From positions 120,499 to 184,498 of the forward strand of contig JBBFKQ010000004.1 in NCBI GenBank assembly GCA_037481935.1: a stretch of 64,000 bases of DNA. The letters are read 5' to 3'. Shown here piece by piece: positions 61,835 through 64,000 of the stretch. The position numbers and the translations under genes were made by a program. The notes below the pieces were generated by a model, which was given only the letters and a program-made list of their open reading frames with translations, did no database searches and was not told the DNA's origin. The DNA comes from Aquificaceae bacterium. Lineage in GTDB: Bacteria > Aquificota > Aquificia > Aquificales > Aquificaceae. Numbering within the stretch: the first letter of the stretch is position 1; each line of letters begins with the position of its first letter.

Positions 61835-63310
61835 TCAACCTCCAAGCACATATCGGGAAGTCTGCTCAATGATTTTCACAAAGGGATATGGGTAAAGACC
61901 CATTATAAAGGCAGAGGCTATGATGAGTATGAAGGAAAGCATGTGGTGGGTCTCAAGGTCTTTCAGATGTTTCCATTTTTCAAGCCTGTATTCTGAAATG
62001 GTCTCCTCTTCAAACATGACCCTCTTATACATATAGAGGAAGTATGCCGCAGACAGCACCACGCCAACACCTGCTATGAAAGCCCAGAGGGGGAAGTTTT
62101 TGTAGGTGCCGAGGAAAACGAGGAACTCCGCCACAAAACCTGCAAGTCCCGGAAAGCCTATACCTGCAAGCCCTGAAATCATGAACAGAACTGCCAGCTT
62201 TGGCACATATCTTGCAAGCCCTCCAAGGTCGTCCATATGGTAGGAGTGAACCCTGTCGTATATGAAACCTGCGGACATAAACAGCGCCGCAGAAGATAGC
62301 CCGTGAGCAATCATCATGTATATGGCTCCATTGAGGGCGTTCAGGTCCATGGCAAAGGTGCCAAGGGTCACCACTCCCATATGGCTTATAGAGGAGTATG
62401 CTATTAGCCTTTTTATGTGAGTCTGGGCAATAGCCATCATGGCCGTGTAGATTATGGCCACAAGGCTCAGGAAAAAGATAAGAGGAATAAAGTATTTGCT
62501 TGCATCGGGGAAAAGGGGAAGAGAATAACGCACAAAGCCAAAAGTGCCCATCTTCAGGAGCACTGCAGCCAGTATCACCGAGCCTGCGGTGGGTGCCTCT
62601 ACGTGGGCATCAGGAAGCCATGTGTGGACTGGCCACATGGGAATCTTGACCGCAAAGCCCAGACCAAAGAGCAGGAAGGCTGCAGTCTGGAGTATCATGG
62701 GGTAAGAAAAACCCAGATGGAAGGTGTAGTCAAAGGACAGCTTGCCCGTCATTATGTAGCCGTAAACCACTATACTGGCAAGCCCCAGTAGCAGAAAAAC
62801 ACTGCCGAAGAAGGTATATACGAAGAACTTGTTGGCTGCGTAAACCTTTCTGTCGTGTCCCCACATACCTATGATGAAATACATGGGTATGAGCATACCC
62901 TCCCAGAAGAGGTAAAAGAGGAAAAAGTCAAGGGCGGAAAAGACTCCAAGGCATGCAGTCTCAAGTGCAAGAAAGAGGGCAAAGTAGAGGTTTGGTCTGT
63001 CTTCCACCCTGAGAGACCAAAGAAAAGCAACCACAAAGACCAGAGAGGTCATGAGAAGTAGGGAGATTGCCATCCCGTCCACACCCACATGGTAAGAGAT
63101 TCCAAGAGAAGGAATCCAGTCAAATCTTTTTACATACTGAAAACCCTGAGCGGACCAGTTAAAGTTGAGAAAAAGGTAAAGGACTATCAGAAACACCACT
63201 GAAGATATACCCAGAGAAAGGATTTTGGAAAACTTCTCCTTTCTGACTATAGCAGTTAGCACTGCACCCAACAGAGGCAGGAATATGGCTATGCTCAGAA
63301 GGTTTTCCAT
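61835..63310 (-). CDS. nuoM: NADH-quinone oxidoreductase subunit M
   Basis: The 491-residue membrane subunit has about 14 helices. It has FYLFWEGMLIPMYFIIGMWG with the conserved glutamate near residue 135, FAVKIPMWPVHTWLPDAHVEAPTAGSVILA with the key lysine near 230, and LIAYSSISHMGVVTLG. It is the second antiporter-like proton-pumping subunit of complex I. It sits 3 bases after nuoL and 3 bases before nuoN. Confidence 0.96.
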   Translation of the reverse strand: MENLLSIAIFLPLLGAVLTAIVRKEKFSKILSLGISSVVFLIVLYLFLNFNWSAQGFQYVKRFDWIPSLGISYHVGVDGMAISLLLMTSLVFVVAFLWSLRVEDRPNLYFALFLALETACLGVFSALDFFLFYLFWEGMLIPMYFIIGMWGHDRKVYAANKFFVYTFFGSVFLLLGLASIVVYGYIMTGKLSFDYTFHLGFSYPMILQTAAFLLFGLGFAVKIPMWPVHTWLPDAHVEAPTAGSVILAAVLLKMGTFGFVRYSLPLFPDASKYFIPLIFFLSLVAIIYTAMMAIAQTHIKRLIAYSSISHMGVVTLGTFAMDLNALNGAIYMMIAHGLSSAALFMSAGFIYDRVHSYHMDDLGGLARYVPKLAVLFMISGLAGIGFPGLAGFVAEFLVFLGTYKNFPLWAFIAGVGVVLSAAYFLYMYKRVMFEEETISEYRLEKWKHLKDLETHHMLSFILIIASAFIMGLYPYPFVKIIEQTSRYVLGG

Positions 63311-63313
63311 CTT

Positions 63314-64000
63314 TTACCTCCAGAAAATTGTTATGAAAAGAAGAAGGAGAAAACCAGCGGCTATAAAGAGAGTGTAAAGGTTCAGCTTGCCAGCCTGCAG
63401 GGCTTTCATGAAGCCGCCTGCACTTCTTACCGCTGGGTAGGTGGCATTTACAAGACCGTCTATGAGCTGTCTCTCTGCAGTCATGTAAAGAATTTTAGAG
63501 TAGAAAAGATAGCCGCCAGCAAGCACTCTGTGGTAAAGCCTTTCAGTGAAGAACTGTTCTTTGAAGGCAGTATGCAGAGGTTTTAGGGCCTCATAAGCCC
63601 TCTGAGGGTCAACAAGACCCCTAATGTAGACAAGATAAGCCACAAGTATACCAGCCACACCCACAAGCACAGACAAAAGAGCAATATCAAAATGAAGCTC
63701 CTTCTTCACACCAAGCACACCACCATACCAGCCCTCAAAAAACCCAGCCACAACTGCCATAACTGAAAGCACAAGCATAGGAACAACCATCACAGAGGGA
63801 CTCTCATGAGGCTCTCCCTCATGCTCATGCCTGAAATACTCCCTGCCATGAAACATCACAAACCCCTCCCTGAATATGTAATAGGCCGTCAGAAAACTTA
63901 CCACAGAAACAAGAACACCCCAGAAAAAACTCACCTCGTAGGCAGTTGCCACTATAAGGTCTTTACTCCAGAAACCAGAAAGAGGAAAAATACCAGCCAG
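63314..64000 (-). CDS. nuoL: NADH-quinone oxidoreductase subunit L (C-terminal part)
   Basis: The window edge cuts the gene; 228 codons of the 3' part are present. The frame stays open to the last base with LAGIFPLSGFWSKDLI (the conserved helix ahead of the lateral arm), then the C-terminal helices, a histidine-rich loop HGREYFRHEHEGEPHE and the amphipathic lateral helix region ending KLNLYTLFIAAGFLL. It is the third antiporter-like subunit. The rest of the nuo operon presumably lies beyond 64000. Confidence 0.95.
   Translation of the reverse strand: MAGIFPLSGFWSKDLIVATAYEVSFFWGVLVSVVSFLTAYYIFREGFVMFHGREYFRHEHEGEPHESPSVMVVPMLVLSVMAVVAGFFEGWYGGVLGVKKELHFDIALLSVLVGVAGILVAYLVYIRGLVDPQRAYEALKPLHTAFKEQFFTERLYHRVLAGGYLFYSKILYMTAERQLIDGLVNATYPAVRSAGGFMKALQAGKLNLYTLFIAAGFLLLLFITIFWR

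Overview
The window looks like chromosome of a hydrogen/sulfur-oxidising thermophile of the Aquificales, probably Aquificaceae (Hydrogenobacter/Thermocrinis/Aquifex relatives). The evidence is AGG/AGA-rich arginine and ATA-rich isoleucine codon use, very tight gene packing, and gene content: methionyl-tRNA synthetase reduced to its catalytic part, ba3-type oxidase with a IIa mini-subunit, myo-inositol-phosphate synthase, futalosine menaquinone enzyme MqnE, LL-diaminopimelate aminotransferase, TtuA/TtuB tRNA thiolation, split glycine dehydrogenase and Lol/LPS genes. This is inference from gene families; no 16S gene is present.

Layout. 0-0.8 kb: an aminotransferase tail and a degraded MNT/HEPN pair. 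0.8-7.8 kb (minus): comF, radC, CorC-type protein, prmC, secG, lolD/lolC-E, PilZ protein, mtnA. 7.9-12.8 kb: an unrecognised FliK-like gene, secD, kdtA, ino1. 12.8-15.2 kb: unknown gene, gcvH, gcvPA. 15.2-27.5 kb: a multidrug-efflux island with an EAL protein, a beta-barrel protein with an in-frame stop, EmrB, EmrA, TolC, TetR, TolC and a membrane-fusion lipoprotein on the minus strand, and a divergent RND pump on the plus strand. A hicB/hicA pair (hicA has a stop codon) sits between two copies of the probable TetR operator. 27.5-30.2 kb: GYD protein, metF, ttuB-like, ttuA. 30.1-33.2 kb (minus): acetyltransferase, lolA, M28-like protein, ilvE. 33.2-38.8 kb (plus): panD, TPR-like protein, tilS, ftsH, leuC, Mut7-C protein. 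38.7-41.1 kb (minus): protoporphyrinogen oxidase, thiG, thiS. 41.2-44.4 kb: ba3 oxidase operon with a SCO protein behind a near-consensus promoter. 44.4-49.4 kb (minus): histone-deacetylase-like protein, CBS/Cache sensor, Na+ symporter, dapL. 49.5-58.2 kb: rnhC, metal ABC permease, polX, degenerate GGDEF, mqnE, tandem-HEPN protein, YmdB-type phosphodiesterase, tRNA-Leu, lipoprotein, metG. 58.3-59.7 kb: a 15-repeat CRISPR array without cas genes, its promoter, and a ribbon-helix-helix gene behind a cluster of half-sites. 59.8-64 kb (minus): MBL hydrolase and nuoN, nuoM, nuoL (partial).

Themes. Three genes keep an intact downstream frame behind one in-frame stop, and a fourth is frameshifted: MNT nucleotidyltransferase, HEPN partner, HicA toxin, beta-barrel. 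Cyclic-di-GMP-type domains recur (PilZ, EAL, two degenerate GGDEF folds), yet no intact GGDEF is seen. HEPN folds appear twice, once in a tandem protein that lacks the catalytic motif. Convergent genes mostly overlap at their 3' ends instead of being separated by terminators. Several -10 boxes lie so close to start codons that the mRNAs would be leaderless or nearly so. Apart from the CRISPR/RHH stretch no region over 300 bases lacks a gene. I saw no rRNA, insertion sequence or prophage.
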